From: Palaemon carinicauda
Taxonomy: Eukaryota > Arthropoda > Malacostraca > Decapoda > Palaemonidae
NCBI RefSeq assembly: GCF_036898095.1
Contig: NC_090745.1
Location: 81,101,433-81,165,432 of the forward strand
Reading direction: 5' to 3'
DNA length: 64,000 nucleotides
The position numbers and the translations under genes were made by a program. The notes beneath the pieces are model-generated. The model was not told the DNA's origin and did no database searches. It worked only from the letters and a program-made list of their open reading frames with translations. This document shows, piece after piece, positions 44,105 through 54,655 of the stretch. Position 1 is the stretch's first letter. Each line of letters begins with the position of its first letter.

Positions 44105-45075
44105 ATTTGTTACGTAACCGAAATACAAACCACGCTATTTACATTGGGTTTACCTTTTAGCGTAGCTGAAATGTCGAGCCATTAGAATTTAACGAGGGTG
44201 TATTACCCCCGCGCTAGTTAGCGGGGGGTTAGGGGAGTGGTAGCTAGCTACCCCTCCCCCCCTCACACACCGGTGAAGCTCACTTTCACTTTTGGCTCGG
44301 ACTGGGACAGACGTCTCTGTCTTTGTCCTCGCTTGGCAGCCATTATTTGTTTTGTCTTTACTTAATCACTTACTTTTCTTTTACTCTATATATATGTAAA
44401 CATTTTTTTTCATGTTTGTATATATATTTGAGTATAGAAATCAGTAAGTTTCCTTTTCAGAGTTTTGTGTGTGTAGTGTACGATATCTCCGTGGAGCCCT
44501 CGGCAGTTTAGGCCACCACGGTGTAATTTTATGGGTATCGAGTTTGACTTCGGTCTTTCTCTCTCTCTCTCTTGAGGTCGTTCACCCTTTTACTACGTTA
44601 CTACACTTCTTGTAATTTCCTTCCCGTGTGGGGGGGGGGGGTTGCTACGCCGTACGTTTTGTCTCAATTAGTTTATGAATCTAATTGTATTTGTTAATTT
44701 TTCAGCTTTGTAGAACGATTCCCTTCGGGGTTTTCGTTCTTTTTTTAGTGTTCATTCATTTTTAAATTACATAATTACATAGTTACATAATTATAATTGT
44801 TATAATTCTGTTTTGGTTACAGCTCTCCTTCTGTGAGTGTATGTGGTTGTGAGGGCACGTGCCTGTTGTGTAATTCTTGTTTTCCTTTCCCTCGGGATTC
44901 CTCTTCGGAGCCTTCCCGGGGGAATGAATGTGTACTAATGATTTTTGTTTTATTTTTTTTACAGTTACCGATCTAGTTCGTTTCTGTAATATGGCAACGG
45001 TGTGAGCTGTCTTGTTGAGGCCTGGGGACTCGGCTGTTGCTGCCTCCCCTTTGGATTTACGTCAGGGGCGTGTCT

Positions 45076-45617
45076 CCTTCTACTGGAAGTACTCCCATGA
45101 CGATTGACAGCTCTCCAGTTCATTTTAGTACTCTCAGGAGGCTCGCCTCCTTGGGTGGGTAACTTTCCTTCCGAGGGAAGTTTTTCCTGTCCAGGCTTGA
45201 GTTTTTCCCTTTTTGGGGGATTCTTCTCTTACCTTTTTTTCTTTCGACTATGCTCTTGGTGCTGAGCGGTCGCACCTGCAGTTTCGCTCAAGGGGCTGGG
45301 CAACTGCAGGAACCCTTCTTCGGAGGATTGCTCCTTTTAGATCACTCCTTCTACTGGAAGTACTCCCATGACGATTGACAGCTCTCCAGTTCATTTTAGT
45401 ACTCTCAGGAGGCTCGCCTCCTTGGGTGGGTAACTTTCCCTCCGAGGGAAGTTTTTCCTGTCCAGGCTTGAGTTTTTCCCCTTTTGGGGGGTTCTTCTCT
45501 TACCTTTTTTTCGTGCGACTATGCTCTTGGTGCTGAGCGGTCGCACCTGCAGTTTCGCTCAAGGGGCTGGGCAACTGCAGGAACCCTTCTTCGGAGGATT
45601 GCTCCTTTTAGCTCACT
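45076..45617 (+). repeat. 271-bp tandem duplication in DIRS C ORF1 region
   Basis: Bases 45076-45346 and 45347-45617 are nearly identical (a few differences), each containing the hairpin CCTGCAGTT/AACTGCAGG (45275-45283 with 45302-45310). Confidence 0.93.
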
Positions 45618-46799
45618 GGTTGACCAGTCTATTCTACGAAGTGTTTCTCTTTCGTTCGCGGGAGAGTACACTCATAGAGACTCCTCTTCGGAGGATTCTT
45701 CTGCTATTGTTGCTGTTGGCCTCCTTCGCTGTAAGGCTCACCGTCCGCCTCGTCGTAAGGGCCTCCCTTCTCCCTATAAGGGTGCTAAGAGGCGCCTTTT
45801 TGAATCTCCGTATGCAGCCTACAACTCCTTCTTGATCTTCCGACGGGCAACGGTCTTCCCGACGGACAACGGTATTCCGACGGACATCAGTCTCCCGGCG
45901 GACAGACAACGGTCTTCTGACGGACAACGATCCCTTCGAGGCAAAGGGTTGCCTCCCACGGGGGTTCTTCCTTTGCGTGTCAGGGTTCCCCTGCGCGCCC
46001 TTCTGCCAGCTCTCCTGCTCCTGCTCAGTGTCAGCGCACAGGCGCTCTCCTGCTCATTAGTGCTCTCCTGTTCGTCAGCGCTCTCATGATGATCATCTCT
46101 GCTGTTCCTGTTGGTTCCTGTTACGCACCCTGTGCGCCCACGTTCGCCCTCGCGATCTAGAACTTCGGTTCAGGTCTGGGTCAAGGACTCTTCTTCTACG
46201 CACAGGCTTCCACGTGTTGGCTTCTGCTCGCCAGCGATCACCAGCTCGCCAGCAACCTTAGACGCGTCAACGTTCACCTGCTCGTCAGCGATCTCCTACG
46301 CGTCAACGATCGCCATCGATCTGCCACGCGTGTCAGTTCCCCTGAACACCATCAGTAGCGATCTAGCGCTCGCCTGCTGTGGACCACGATCTCCGGTGGC
46401 TGAGTCTTGCTGTAGATCTTCCTCCTGCTCGCCAGCGCTCACCTTTACTTCTGTTCTGTGCGCCAGCGCACATCGGCGCGCCCTTCTTTGCCACGCACCA
46501 ATGGGCGCCACCGGTTTTCTGACCGTCTAGGTTCGCCTGATTAACAGCTTGCTTCAGCGCTCACCTTCCTGATGCACCTGCACGCCTTCTGTTACCGCCA
46601 TGCGCGCTAACCATCACTAGTCTCTCTCGCGTTGGCAATCGCCTATGCGCCCGCGCGATTCTTCACCTGCGCGCTAACGTTTAGTTAATGCGCCGTCCCT
46701 TGCCAACGCGCCTTCACTCTCCTACGGGCTATCGCCCGCCAGAACGCGCCATCGCCCGCCTACGCGTCATTGGTCTCCTGACTGCCTGCGCTCACCCGC

Positions 46800-47070
46800 G
46801 CGCCCACGTGCCTGCGCGCCCACGTGCCTGCGCGGCCACACGCCCGCGCGCCCACGTGCCTGCGCGGCCACACGCCCGCGCGACCGCATGTCCACGTGTC
46901 TGCACGCCTACGCTCATGCGCGACCGCGCACATACTCTCCAAACGTTTGCCCGCGCGCGAACCAACGGTATTCCGTCGCGCGGACGGACGGCGGACCGAC
47001 GCCGTTCCGTCGCGCGGGCCGACGCCGTTCCGTCGCGCGGGCCGACGGCGCTCCGTCGCGCGAACGTCGG
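46800..47070 (+). repeat. CpG-rich tandem repeats in DIRS C ORF1
   Basis: Two families lie back to back: CGCGCCCACGTGCCTG / GCGGCCACACGCCCGCG units (about 46799-46895) and CCGACGCCGTTCCGTCGCGC units of about 27 bases (46985-47065). Confidence 0.88.
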
Positions 47071-48299
47071 CTTAATTCTTGCAGTATCCATTGCTCGCCT
47101 ATGGGTTATTGCTCGCCGACCACCAGCTCTCGCCCTTCCTACCATGCTCGCCCTTCCTACCACGCTCGCCCTCCTTCTGCGCTCCTTCACTCACCTTCGT
47201 TTGCGTTCCTGCGTGCCCGCGCGTGGGCGCTTCCACATTCGCCCCGCGCAAATCATTGATTTACCATTGCGCGAGCGCCAGGGCGGTTGCAACCGCGATT
47301 CCCATTGGGGTTTTGCAGCATGGCCAGCCTGGCGAGTCTTCTGGACCGTATTTCCAGAACACGGCCTCTTCCCGTAAACGCAGAGCATGGCACATGCAAG
47401 AATAGGAAGAATCTTCAGGGAGGTCTGAGCAACATTCTTCTTTCCAGAACCTGGGTTAGCCCTTCCCCGTCATTCCCTGGGAGGGTTTTTGGCGGGGGGC
47501 TTTCCGTTCGAGATTTCTCCACTGGCCAAGGGGTGACTGGTTTACCCCTTCTTCTTCTCCATCTCGTGAAAGGGGCTTACCAGGTCCTTTCCCTCCTCGC
47601 TTGTGACCCAAGGTTTTGCTCAAGGAAGCTACAGGAAGGTCATGGGTACTTTCCTCCTCTCGGGCTCATGCACCTTGGCGTTTCGTTGTCAAGTATCGAA
47701 CTTGCGGGCAAGCTCGATGTTGGACCATCTGGACGCAATGACCGAGGGCTTCCTTTCGGGTGTCTCATCCGTGGATGTCGACAACCTCAGACACCCTTCC
47801 ATCCTTGAGAAGAGTTTGTTTGTGCCCAAGGACAGAGACATAGACAGCAGCTGTGCGGAGGAAATCGACTTCCGTTTTCACTCCTCCAAGGCGCTTTCTT
47901 CCAGACCCGGCAGAGCTCCAGCGCCTCTTTCTTTCAGCCACATCGGCCTAAGTTATCGGACCGGCTATGACAACTGAGACAAGGTGTCCAATTGCAGTTC
48001 CCTCCTGTCAGGAACAGATGGCACGGGAGGCTCTCCCGGGGGGGGCATAGTCCTAGAGGGAGCGGCAGAGTTCACGAACTCTAGGATTGGCACCCCCCCT
48101 TGCAGGTTTCACGCTGGGAGGATGCCTAAGGTTACTCATCCGGATGACAGCTTCCCGATGCCCATTCCTGCACGATCTCTGTGATCACCCTCTTAATGAG
48201 GGAATGCCTTGATGAAGTCATTGAGCTTCAGCACGGCATTTCATTCCCGCGCTGAAACTTGGTGACGGGCAAGAGGGCTCTCGAACTTGGGGAAATTGC

Positions 48300-48996
48300 T
48301 CCCCCAATTCGAATCTAAATTTCTCTTTCACCTTTCTCTTTTTCTCAATATTACTTCGACCTAATCCTAATTTCATAAACTTTCTTTAGTCTTGCTTTCC
48401 AAACTCTATGAGTAAAATTTCCCTAATTATATATGTGTATATATTATGTACATATATATTTATTTTTTTTTTCTCCTATGGCTTGGATGATTTTACATCC
48501 ATTGTAGCCCCGGCGGGGATGTTCATACATCCTTTATTGTTGCCTGCTTTGATGAGTGGGAGGAGGTATCACAGTTGGGAGGTGTTTGCATTCAAAGCTA
48601 TATGTGAGAGTATTGGATGATTTCAGCCATCCTGAAGATGGTTTGGACCTTTTTGGCGGAACTATTCTCAAGTGTTGGGTCTTCGGAATCCAGAGGGATC
48701 CAATGCTTTGGGTAGGACTCTCGGCTTTTGGCCGGAAGCCCGTCATTATAGATATGGGGAGGATGATTCCATAATTTCTTGGTCTCAGTCCTAACAGGCG
48801 GGTTCAGCTTACACCTGTGCCTCTACAGTATATCTGTTTTGATGCTATCCTTCGGGTAGGGTATGGAGTGGACCATCTGGGAAGTATACTCTCATTGTGC
48901 CGATAGTGGAGAGTGCAAATTTCCTTTCCGACGTGTGATGGCCTAACATTCTCGAGCAGGTACATCAAAATAACCCTTTTCTCTCTCTCTCGTCTA
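48300..48996 (+). other. Probable 5' UTR of LINE D
   Basis: No coding frame. AT microsatellite-like sequence at 48424-48470 is followed by GC-balanced sequence leading to the ORF1 ATG. The exact 5' end of the LINE is not determined. Confidence 0.4.
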
Positions 48997-49689
48997 ATGG
49001 ATTCTTTAAGGAACGAACCCCCATCCCCTGGATACGCTGACTCTCCCCCAGCACTGTTGACGACATCTGCTAATGTGATAAGGGAAAGCTCGGTTGATGA
49101 CCTCGGAACGGGAAAGGACCATTCTACTGATATTTCAAAATCGAATAATTTGGGTAACACGAGGAAACTTCGAATCCTCCATGTTACACAAATTTCAATA
49201 GAGACAAATTATGATGATCTATGTAAAGCATTTGAATGCTATGGATGCATAAAAGAAATAAGGATGAAACTTGAAGCTGAAACTTGGGATTCATGGATAT
49301 CTTATAGTAGTTATGACGAAGCATTTAGTGCAATAAGTAACTTGAATAATATTAAAATTAATAACTTTAATGTCGCGGCTGCTCTCTGCGATAAGGTACC
49401 AAAAGATTTGGATGTGTACAGGCCGGCCGATTGGTTGGAAAAAGACGCAGATTTAATAGTGCCCTCCCAGAGAAATCCAAAACCACCTATGTGGCTTATA
49501 GCTGAATCAAAGGGGGTTACAGGGAATTATTTTAAAATATGCAAATTTATTCAGAAAAAAGTAGGAACTATTGCACCAGGCGATATATCTCGTTTCGGAA
49601 AAAATAGTTTCCTTATCCATGCCAAATCCAGTACACAGTCGGTAATATTAGTCCATGAGCCAGGACCAGATTTTTCACTAATTGGTACC
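48997..49689 (+). pseudogene. LINE D ORF1, part 1 (RRM-like)
   Basis: I take the ATG at 48997 (MDSLRNEPPSPGYADSPP) rather than an in-frame ATG at 48913, because the 28 residues between have no protein-like character. RKLRILHVTQISIETNYDDL, YGCIKEIRMKLEAE and WISYSSYDEAFSAISNLNNI have the beta-alpha-beta layout of an RRM-like domain, as in Jockey/I ORF1 proteins. Then PPMWLIAESKGVTGNYFKIC and GKNSFLIHAKSSTQ follow. The coding stops at ...IGT where the inserted transposon begins; its first codons add TQGGKS and a stop. Role (inferred): RNA binding in the retrotransposition particle. Confidence 0.8.
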
Positions 49690-52600
49690 ACCCAGGGTGG
49701 CAAATCCTAGTGTTGATTTTTAGAAAGATACATACCTACTGCTAGTATTTTCATGTGATAACCATTGCTGTGCGGTAGCTTAAGTATGGTTATGAGCCGT
49801 TGAATAATATCACCTTGTTAACTCCAAAACTTGGATTTTTTCCCTCAAGCTGGTAATACCTAGTTTATATATTTCTATTGACTGGATATCTGGTATTGGC
49901 TACATATATTTGTGTATTTATAAAGAAAATAGACCCCTAGATACCTAATTATATTGGTTCTGTGTCATGTTTTGTTGTTTTTTAGGTAAAACAGCCCAAG
50001 AGGAAAAATTAGGGGGTGGGGCAAGTTCTTGTCCCAGACAATTTAAACAATACACTTCAGATGCATCACATCCTATTTGCCTGCTTAAGGCATGATCAGC
50101 CAGAATTTCAAGGACTTACTTGTCAATGTGAGAGACACGTTTGTAACAGTAACTCCTGTTTTCTTGAAAATCAAAAATCAAATTAGAAATATTTGGCGGT
50201 TCTGGTCCCATCCGCATACCAACTTCGCCGTGCAATTTTACTGTTGCATTTTTACATCTGCCTTATTAACCAGCATAATACACTGAAACAGACTACTCTA
50301 TGCATACATAGAAGGGAAGACAAAATCAAAACCACAAACTTTACCATGTGCCCTTTTATGTGGTATAAAAGAATACATACATAATATCACTATAGGAAAC
50401 AGATAGGAAATAGTGTTATTGTTCAATCAGACGGTATTTACGCATGCCCATTGTATACCATAAGCAAGCTATATGCACAACAATATAGCTTCATATTCGT
50501 GTTAACTTTATGGTTTTTTGTACAGATATCGACAAAAATATCAGTTTTAAATCATTTTTATCATCATCATAATCATCGTCTGAGTCATCCAGGTCAACTT
50601 TAACATCTGCTTCTTCGATGTTCTGATTGAAGCATGTTTGAAGCCTACACATATCAGTACACTTTAGTCCATTTGTCAGGCATGTACAGCCTGGAAGTTT
50701 ACATTCACGAACATGCTGGCAAGACATTAGTTGCAACACAGCATCTGGTGCCGGTGATCCTTTCATCCATTCTATGGTGAGAATCCCATTGTCTGAGGTC
50801 CATCCATGACCGTTAGGATTTGGAACTGCTGGCTTGCTACTAAGTGAGCGCCTCCAAATAGCTGCTTGATAGTTAGCCCTCTGAACGTGCATGTAGAGAC
50901 ACTCCTTGCATGGTGAAAGCTGGCTAGACTCCATCTTTCCATGTTTCGCACAGAAGATATGATAACGCAGCTCATTAACATCACAGGTGGTGGAGGAAGA
51001 TGCCTACATTCGACAAACAAAGTCTTCAAGCTGTTCAAACAGTTCTGATAATACATCCCATGCTTCACCAAGATGCTTGAAGGCTTTTTGGTAGTTTTCC
51101 TTTGCTTTCATTTGCTTTAGTGCACTTTACTTGCCACGACCAGCAAATGCACTAACCGTGTTGCAACCAGTGAGAGCATGTAAGCCTATGAGGCTTGGAC
51201 AGACATCTTCTCCAATAACACTTGGAAGTTTTGTTATATCTATATATCGAGTATGGTTACTTGTCCCGCACTTATGATATAATGGGCATTGTATCACACT
51301 ACTGAATGAAAGACTCAGTATGAGGACATCAGTATCTTTTGCAGTGATAATGACAGATCTATATCCTTCTTCAGATGCATGATTGGCATGTAGGAAGACC
51401 CTTGTATTAGCTTCCTCTTGTGTTGAGTTCAGCAATTCAATCTCACTGAAGTTATCTTTGGTCAGCAGATAACACTTTTCCCCACAGGTTGTATATAGAT
51501 ACTTATCATTCATCTTAATTCTATTTGCAGGCTGCTTCCATTGCTCTAAAAAAAACTATTTAAGACGCATTTTGTTTTCAGAGCTGCACAGAAACTTTCT
51601 CCATTGAAGAATGGTATGACCAGGTGCAATGTTCTTCCACTGTGTGGCACCAGCAGAACCTCTGTTACACCTTTCTGCCCTTTTTATTGATGTTTCCCAA
51701 TGCACATCAAACACGATATCAATTCTTTTACTGTGGGCACCTTCTCGAAAAACCTGAGCAATCACAGAATCGGCAAGCTGTGCGAAGGTTTTTCTATCAA
51801 CTTTCATTTTCTCAACCAGGCTCATTCCATCAATTATACATACTGATGGCTCTGGCATAGTTTCAGCTGATGCAGTATTCTTTTCCAATTCCCGGGCAAG
51901 TGCGGCTTTGTTTGTTTTTCGCAAAGTTCCATCAGTATTTGACAGAGCCCATGGCAAAGGCCCCAGTGGATGTGCAAGGACATCTTTGATGCACAGTTGT
52001 CTACTTTCAGCAACAATTCTCATATGGCCTAACAAGTTTTTGTCTGCCTTCAGAATTACCTCCTTATTGGCTGTCTTATTACTGTGTTGCTTTTTCTTTA
52101 TATGTGAGAAACTTTTCAGATTCTGCTTCTTCACTGTGTCATGGAATTTAGTTGAGGGCGGATGAGTCTCCAAACGATCCTCCTTAAATGTCTGGTAGGC
52201 TTCTTTTCCAACACTATGAGCTCTGAGAAGGTCACTTTCTATATCAGGTGGTACCAGGACACCCGTTGACAAGTAGACCAAATCCTTTTGACCTTGACTT
52301 GTTTGATCTATCCAACTTTTCTCCATTAGTTCTACACAGGCTTTCACGTCAGCTTCATCTTTTTCAATTCTAGGCATTTGTAAGTCTGAGTGACAGACCT
52401 TTGAGGAAGAATCGTTACCTACCATGTGTCTTAGCTGCCTCAGATATGAATTCCTGTATTTTGACGTAAGGTAGTATCTGCTGAAGGCCTCTGACTTAAG
52501 ACTGAATCCTTTGGTCCCCCCAGCGGTCTGTGTGTCCTTGTTCACCGTTTCATCGATGGTTTGATCCACTGGAATTTTTCCAAAGGGATTTTTGGACTCA

Positions 52601-53547
52601 AGCTGAACTGAGAAACCTTGAATAAAATGTTCATAAACATCTGGATGGTCTGTCTAGTCATGACATCTGCCCATAATAATATGGGAGATTACGTGCATAA
52701 TTTAACTTGTCGTATGTGAAGCCCCAGGGGATCATATCTCGAATTGATGCCAGGTGCAATAGCCAATCTCCCTCCCTTGATGCTCGAACTAAACCTAGCA
52801 GGATTTCAACCATGTCAATATACGACATCCAAAACTCTGAACGAGTTCCATTTTCTTTTCTCTGGTAATCCAGGTAGACAGTGAAGCATTTCAATATATG
52901 AATGCATGACTTGTTACCTAGTACTTCTTAGAATGTCTCTTTAGAAACGTCCTCGCTTAGGCTTTCAATTGCTTCTATGGCTTCTGCTAAACTCTCCCTG
53001 TCCTCACGGTATTTATCTTTCAGCCATGGAAGAAAGCCCTTCCACGCAAGCCTCATACAGCAATTTGTGGAGCCTGACCGCACGGTTATATTTCCTGCCT
53101 TCCAGAACACACTTAAACTAACTGACTTCAATGGAAACTCTGAAAAAAGTAAAGATTGCACATTATGGTTGAGAATCTTACCTACACCATCCACTTCTTA
53201 GCATTCCGGAAAAAAAATGAAAATTCTGAAAGGAATATCTTTAATAATGTCGTCAACTGCTGCAAATCTGAAGTAAAACTCAATTTAAATACAGTAGTCT
53301 TATCTTTTAACATTATCATGGGTTCACACACCAATTATTGACAGAAAACCCCCACTTTTACAACAAATTACAAAGGTTGTAAAAATAGAATAAAATGAAA
53401 TAAATAAAAATAATAAAAAATAATAGCGTAAACTTTGAGTGGCCTAAAAATATATGAAGCTACTCCGTTGAAGAGGTTATCACATTTAAATGTACTTATA
53501 GGGACCCAATCAACAAATTGGTACTAAAAAAGTTTTGCCACCAGAGG
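49690..53547 (-). mobile_element. DNA transposon E encoding an XPG-like nuclease (Academ-like?)
   Basis: It lies between two halves of LINE D ORF1 and is flanked by TGGTACC on both sides (49683-49689 and 53548-53554), a 7-bp target duplication. Ends are imperfect inverted repeats: the left end has GGGTGGCAAAT, and the right end, read inward, GGTGGCAAAAC. Subterminally, ATGTGATAACC...GTAGCTT occurs at about 49753-49780 and inverted at the other end (about 53455-53490). Its only recognisable gene, on the minus strand, has XPG/FEN1-like motifs. A nuclease of this kind is reported for the AcademX branch of Academ transposons, to my knowledge. I cannot verify that this is a member, and the TSD length needs checking against the family. 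Confidence 0.65.
50491..53194 (-). pseudogene. Transposon E protein with XPG/FEN1-like nuclease motifs, broken
   Basis: In N-to-C order: a helical N-terminal part (SYIDMVEILLGLVRASREGD, then FTYDKLNYARNLPYYYGQMS), a long middle (VDQTIDETVNKDTQTAGGTK; CIIDGMSLVEKMKV; RIDIVFDVHWETSIKRAERC), then NSTQEEANTRVFLHANHA, IITAKDTDVLILSL and LHALTGCNTVSAFAGRGK. The last three blocks correspond in order to the EAEA, xTxDxDxL and LGCD-GIGP-like blocks of XPG/FEN1 nucleases, with an Asn where an acidic residue would be expected after TGC. A Cys-rich tail (CKLPGCTCLTNGLKCTDMCR) and an acidic end (DLDDSDDDYDDDKND) follow. Breaks: a frameshift near 52660, stop codons near 51556, 51124 and around 51000. So it is a pseudogene. 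Confidence 0.65.
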
Positions 53548-53554
53548 TGGTACC

Positions 53555-54489
53555 GATATCTTGTCTGGCTCATGGACTATATTGTCCAATATGAAAATAA
53601 GTAATGATGACATTAAGTTAGATATCAAACCCCACCTAAATTTTAGCTACGGAAGGGGCGTAGTTTTTAACAGAGATCTATGTGATTTTACAGAGGAGGA
53701 GATACTGGCCATGTGTCCATTAAATATATGGAAAGTTCATAAAGTCCCAGGTACATCAATGATAATCCTTACGTTCCAGGATGCTGATGTACCTTTTCAT
53801 ATTATTATCGAGAACGAAAGGATTAAAGTAAGACCCTTCAAGCAGAAGCCATTGCAATGCTTTAATTGTTTTAGATTTGGGCACCCATCCAAAGTTTGCA
53901 AAAATGAGATGTGTGGTATTTGCTCCAAATCTTACCATGGAGAGTGTGCACTTGGAGCCAGGTGTTTTAATTGCAGCTCGAATCACAAATCCACAGACAA
54001 GAGCTGCGAGCTATATAAGTTGGAGGAAGCTGCCCTCAACAAATCAAACTTAGAACATATAAGTGTGACCCATGCCAAAAGACTATTAAATAAATCAAAT
54101 ACATATGCTAAGGCATTAAAATCAAACCAACATAGCGCTGCCAATAGCTCAAAAAAAAGAGTATACTATCTGACAAAATGTCAAATAACGAGGTAACCAT
54201 ATTACCTCCTGAGGCTTTACCACGGTGTATTAACACTAGGCCATTGCCCATTGCTGTACAGCCTTCAGCTGCCATTACAAAAAATAATACAAACCTCTCT
54301 CAGGCCATGTCCTTGCCTGATCTGATGGAGGTTCCACTTAAGACTAACTTACCTGATGCACCTGTTGTGGGAAAGGTGCAAAAACCTCGAATCCCACTAT
54401 CTATTAATCGTAAAAGAGAGAGACCTCCATCTCTCTCTCCACCCTCCATTAGAAACGTTAAGGTTATGACATCAAATAAATTTGATTAT
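53555..54489 (+). pseudogene. LINE D ORF1, part 2 (CCHC knuckles)
   Basis: The frame continues DILSGSWTILSNMKISNDDI, then LNFSYGRGVVFNRDLCDFTE and three zinc-knuckle-like segments: CFNCFRFGHPSKVC, CGICSKSYHGEC and CFNCSSNHKSTDKSC. This is the Cys-rich C-terminal part of Jockey/I ORF1. A frameshift near 54150, close to an A run, separates it from PPEALPRCINTRPLPIAVQ in the next frame. That frame runs to NKFDY at 54489, where DIRS F begins with a TAA. Confidence 0.85.
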
Positions 54490-54655
54490 TAAATATTAAA
54501 CTTAGCCGGTGAATATATAATAGCTGACGTCTCCGACGGCTCGACAGATTCCAAAAACTCGCGAGTGATCGCCATGAAGGTTGCGGGTGTGCCCACCAGC
54601 GCCGACTATCGGCCAGATACCGCATATACTTGTAAACAGCTCCAGTTCTTCTCTG
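54490..54655 (+). repeat. Left inverted terminal repeat of DIRS F
   Basis: Mirrored at 60687-60835. The outer 38 bases are also mirrored in the ICR at 60535-60572. Confidence 0.9.

Larger units (their letters stand above)
44990..48240 (+). pseudogene. ORF1 (gag-like) region of DIRS C, decayed
   Basis: The reading frames include RRKGLPSPYKGAKRRLFE with FPTDNGIPTDISLPADRQRS (short PTD/ADRQ repeats, 45840-45935), a CpG-rich low-complexity tract (46540-47270) and, in the C-terminal part, SNLRASSMLDHLDAMTEGFL and HPSILEKSLFVPKDRDIDSS. The last two lie in the conserved core of this ORF1 family. Frame changes near 46089, 46530, 47400 and 47610 and a TGA at about 47975 disrupt it. The sequence stops resembling ORF1 after about 48240, near NLGKLLPQFE in a frame across 48285. 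Confidence 0.6.
44105..48290 (+). mobile_element. DIRS-like element C, 5' portion (same family as B)
   Basis: It starts ATTTGTTACGTAACCGAAAT at 44105, then ACAAACCACGCTATTTACAT, closely matching the left end of B. Subsequent landmarks also match B: the TCACTTT-ACTTTTGGCTCGGA tract, a splice-acceptor-like TTTCCTTTTCAG at about 44447-44459, the GTGTAGTGTACGA motif, and the hairpin array. It contains only ITR, leader and ORF1. The pol and recombinase are absent before a Jockey/I-type LINE begins near 48300. The rest of C may lie beyond the LINE, outside this window, which would make this an insertion rather than a truncation. Confidence 0.8.

Noticed and set aside
46688..47405. Long Arg/Ala/Pro-rich frames in the CpG tract of DIRS C
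   Set aside because: All frames stay open because of GC-rich repeats. They are not evidence of separate genes.
48913..48996. Upstream ATG at 48913 for LINE D ORF1
   Set aside because: The intervening residues look like UTR translation; the ATG at 48997 begins the protein-like sequence.
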